Positions 61,798-64,000 of a stretch of DNA of 64,000 nucleotides are shown here, piece after piece (the first letter of the stretch is position 1; every line of letters begins with the position of its first letter). Source of the stretch: Sympetrum striolatum (Eukaryota > Arthropoda > Insecta > Odonata > Libellulidae); the NCBI GenBank assembly GCA_947579665.1, contig OX388347.1, forward strand, positions 22,746,562 to 22,810,561, in the 5' to 3' direction. The translations under genes were made by a program, and so were the position numbers. The notes under the pieces were generated by a model. It was not told where the DNA came from and did no database searches. It saw only the letters and a list, made by a program, of their open reading frames with translations.

Positions 61798-63070
61798 TCG
61801 AATAAACAAGGGAGGATCGGGGTTTGAATTTTAACGGAAAGTGTAGACGCATCGTAGTTTTTCATTTTTCATTTACTTATAGAATGTATTAACTTAATAT
61901 ATTAGGAGAGTGATATAGTGGAATAGATTTATATCGTCTTTATATCTACGTGAAATGTATTTTTTTTTCATTCGCAGTAGTATTTCCGGTCTTCTCGCGT
62001 CTATTATAATGATATTAGGTTGCAACATCCCTCCAATGAGAATAATGTTTTATTCTCACCAAGTTTATTTCTGATTCCATATTCTGTGATCCTTTTTTTG
62101 GAATTTTGATTGATTTTGAAGTTGGATCCCTGTTTCGTTTATTATTTATTCTCGCAATCGGAATTAAACTTCTGAATTTATTCTCTAATGGATACATCGA
62201 ACATATGCAACTAGCTATTTCAAGTCGTCATCGGAGATTTGTTTTGAATGTTAAAAATCTTGCAAATTTCAACTGCCTTTTGATTACGAGTAACACGTTG
62301 AAATTGAAATTAAGAAACGAGAGAAAAAATTCCGAGTGAGCCTGGACTCGAAATCAGTGAGCTATCAATTTTCCAAGAATACTGATTTCCGCATTGATTT
62401 CTCTCCTTTCGTAATTAGTAAACAGTTCAATACGCACTTTTAATTAAATATATTTTCCAATTAGTCCATCTGTTAATTTTTAGACTATGTCTATTTTTAG
62501 ACTATATTAAGATCATACCTACCACTCTTAATCATTACGGAAATCCTGGTTTGAATTTGAAAGTAAATCAGCATTTGAAGGAAACTTTTAATAGATGCAT
62601 TCTTATTAACGGCATCGATTAAATTAATCAAATATTCTAAAATTGATTTATAATTATTTTTGTGGCTTAAATTTCAGAAGTTCTAACTGTTCCTTGATGA
62701 AAGTGCCTTTGCCATCTTTAACATTAAATTCATTATCTCATAATCAGAACCGAATTTGTTTCTAAATCTAAATCAAATTAATTTCTTACGTTTTAATTGC
62801 AATTGAAAGTTAGCTTGATCACTTACGAATATTGTTCGATTTGTTATGAGTTAGTACTGACATTAAAGTTCTTGTATCGTGTCATGATTTCAATATCTAA
62901 AAATCTACTGAAATGGTTGCAAATGAACGGGAATACGTAGTTTTCAAATCACCCGTTTTGCTTTACATTTCATTAGCCTAGAATATACTTCTTATTTTTC
63001 CCTATACATTTTATTCATTTGGAATTTATCATTTTTAATTGTTTGGGAGGAAATACCTTACACACCGATA

Positions 63071-63167
63071 TTGTCTTGGCGTGTTGATGATTGGAGTCTT
63101 CTAGAAGTGAAAGTCGTACAGGAGATCCTTCGATGGTGGAAGTCAGTGGATTGGAGCTTCGGCTTAG
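63071..63167 (+). other. candidate exon with GTAAGC donor, right-arm copy
   Basis: The frame SSRSESRTGDPSMVEVSGLE is shared with the left arm up to the GTAAGC at 63,168, but TGA codons interrupt it near 63,085. An alternative frame (63,071-63,382, starting MSWRVDDWSLLEVKVVQEIL) is open across the donor but is not open in the left arm. Confidence 0.3.
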
Positions 63168-63480
63168 GTAAGCACAATTTATTTATTTTTATATCAATCT
63201 CTCATATTGCGTACTTTGAAAATATCCCCCCGTTATGGACTGCGAAGTTTTTTTTTCACTTCGTGTATTATTATATAAAAACCTGTGGAACGGACTATCA
63301 ATTAAGTGATTTATTGATCAATAGTTTTGGGGGTGAAAGAAAAATATTTTACAAGAACTTTGAGCACTGCAACAATATCTGAACGACTGTGTAGTAAGTT
63401 GCTATCTTTTAAGATTCTCATTTGAATTAATGTAATGGAGAATAATTTGTACAGTACAGCAATGCAATGGTCAGACATAC

Positions 63481-63607
63481 CCTTTCCCTTTTTTCTGTAT
63501 TTTTCTGTGATTAGAAGCAGAAATGCAGTTTCACTTTCTTCGATGAGCTCTTTCCAATATCTATTTATATTTTGCTTCCCTTCACCGTTGCTTTCACTTT
63601 CAAAGCA
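63481..63607 (-). other. candidate internal exon, right-arm copy
   Basis: On the minus strand an acceptor-like CTTCTTTTTACAG precedes it and GTATGT follows at 63,475-63,480. The frame reads FESESNGEGKQNINRYWKEL, then IEESETAFLLLITEKYRK. Against the left copy most codon differences change the amino acid (G/W, E/K, F/V, L/R). The longer open stretch 63,311-63,667 contains it but has no ATG start. Confidence 0.35.
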
Positions 63608-63644
63608 CTGTAAAAAGAAGCTTTGATCACGTAAACAATCATTC

Positions 63645-63734
63645 TTAGACCAGTAATGGGCTTCCAACGTCCTTCAACTCATTTCGAACTTTCCAAGCTT
63701 CGTTTTCATTTCCTTTTCCGTTGCTATCACTTTC
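63645..63734 (-). other. 30-codon repeat segment, right-arm copy
   Basis: It reads ESDSNGKGNENEAWKVRNEL, KDVGSPLLV and a TAA stop, with the same length and stop as the left-arm copy at 54,540-54,629. It also resembles the end of the neighbouring signal-peptide ORF (ENDEFALNLKKREELKAIGK, then QLLV) and the exon-like unit 63,481-63,607. Three related units therefore lie in a row on this strand. Confidence 0.35.
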
Positions 63735-63763
63735 GAGGGATCAATAAAAGAAGTAGGCTCATG

Positions 63764-63982
63764 CTAACAATGCCATAAGACCAGTAATTGCTTCCCAATG
63801 GCCTTCAATTCTTCTCTTTTCTTCAAGTTCAAGGCGAACTCATCGTTTTCTTCGTTGAGAACTGTCTTTGTTTTCTTTCGTGCATTTGCCGCCTTTTTTG
63901 GGGAAAAGATACAATCAATTAAAACTATGGATACATAAACAGAATATATTGTTAAGATAACTACTATTTTGAAATTTTTCAT
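63764..63982 (-). CDS. small ORF with signal-peptide-like N-terminus
   Basis: The 72-codon ORF begins MKNFKIVVILTIYSVYVSIV and continues LIDCIFS. This is a short basic start, a long hydrophobic core and a small polar end, as in a secretory signal peptide. The rest is basic and then mixed-charge (KKAANARKKTK, ENDEFALNLKKREELKAIGK), ending QLLVLWHC. The second half is the first of three similar repeat units on this strand. In the left arm the homologous stretch (about 54,277-54,490) has a changed start region and stops, so only this copy is open. It may be a first exon or a complete tiny secreted protein. The function is unknown and it could also be chance. Confidence 0.3.
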   Translation of the reverse strand: MKNFKIVVILTIYSVYVSIVLIDCIFSPKKAANARKKTKTVLNEENDEFALNLKKREELKAIGKQLLVLWHC

Positions 63983-64000
63983 AATTTTTGCACATTCATG

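Larger units (their letters stand above)
60190..64000 (-). repeat. large inverted duplication, right arm (cut by the window end)
   Basis: This is the reverse complement of 54,270-58,390. The arms stay collinear, but the midpoint of landmark pairs drifts from about 59,290 near the centre to about 59,130 at the outer end, from indels. The right arm also contains an internal direct duplication: AAGAAACGAGAGAAAAA-type sequence near 61,622 and 62,312, and TATGCTTCGGTAA near 61,440 and 61,773. The left arm shows only part of this. The outer end is beyond position 64,000. Confidence 0.88.

Overview
This window is eukaryotic nuclear DNA, most likely from an insect or another arthropod. It is strongly AT-rich and gene-poor. 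It has no operon-like coding and contains GT-AG splice-like signals, tRNA-derived SINE promoters, a Mutator-family transposase relic, a Tigger/pogo transposon and a long satellite array. The species cannot be named from the sequence. No intact, confidently identifiable host gene is present.

Layout. (1) 1-16,070 is a patchwork of dispersed repeats. It holds a tRNA-derived SINE-like head (about 600-660), a two-copy tandem repeat (851-1486), a broken Mutator-like transposase fragment (2152-2834), several copies of a composite repeat with tRNA T-arm-like motifs about every 170 bp (near 5.1, 9.4, 11.5 and 12.8 kb; another near 53 kb), a 36-bp inverted-repeat-bounded element (9116-9741), a fold-back palindrome (10,014-10,270), a polypurine tract (about 11.04-11.16 kb) and a 1.5-kb pyrimidine-rich minisatellite (14,105-15,640). 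(2) About 16,075-51,145 is a head-to-tail satellite with a 231-bp monomer, roughly 139 copies. Its left edge is degenerate and its right edge abrupt. Shared variants show multi-monomer block duplications at offsets of 1617, about 3463, 4847 and about 7390 bp. A 2.9-kb Tigger/pogo-like element (19,366-22,291) interrupts the array and itself carries a tRNA-derived SINE. (3) 51,146-54,090 holds a small inverted-repeat element at the satellite edge, unique AT-rich DNA and the longest copy of the composite repeat. (4) About 54,270-64,000 is a large inverted duplication: arms of about 4 kb around a spacer of about 1.8 kb, with the right arm running off the window.

The inverted duplication is the most gene-like region. 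Each arm has a GC-richer block with a CCAAT motif and a short ATG-initiated segment ending at a GTAAGT donor, and the two copies point away from each other. On the opposite strand of each arm are short open segments that resemble one another (a repeat of about 30 residues). In the right arm they lie beside an ORF with a signal-peptide-like N-terminus. These are the best candidates for an undescribed gene family, but the evidence is conservation of open frames and splice-like sites between arms only.

The satellite monomer is exactly 77 codons long. Variants lacking its two in-frame stops produce tandem ORFs of up to 155 codons. This is probably a by-product of array evolution, but it is testable.
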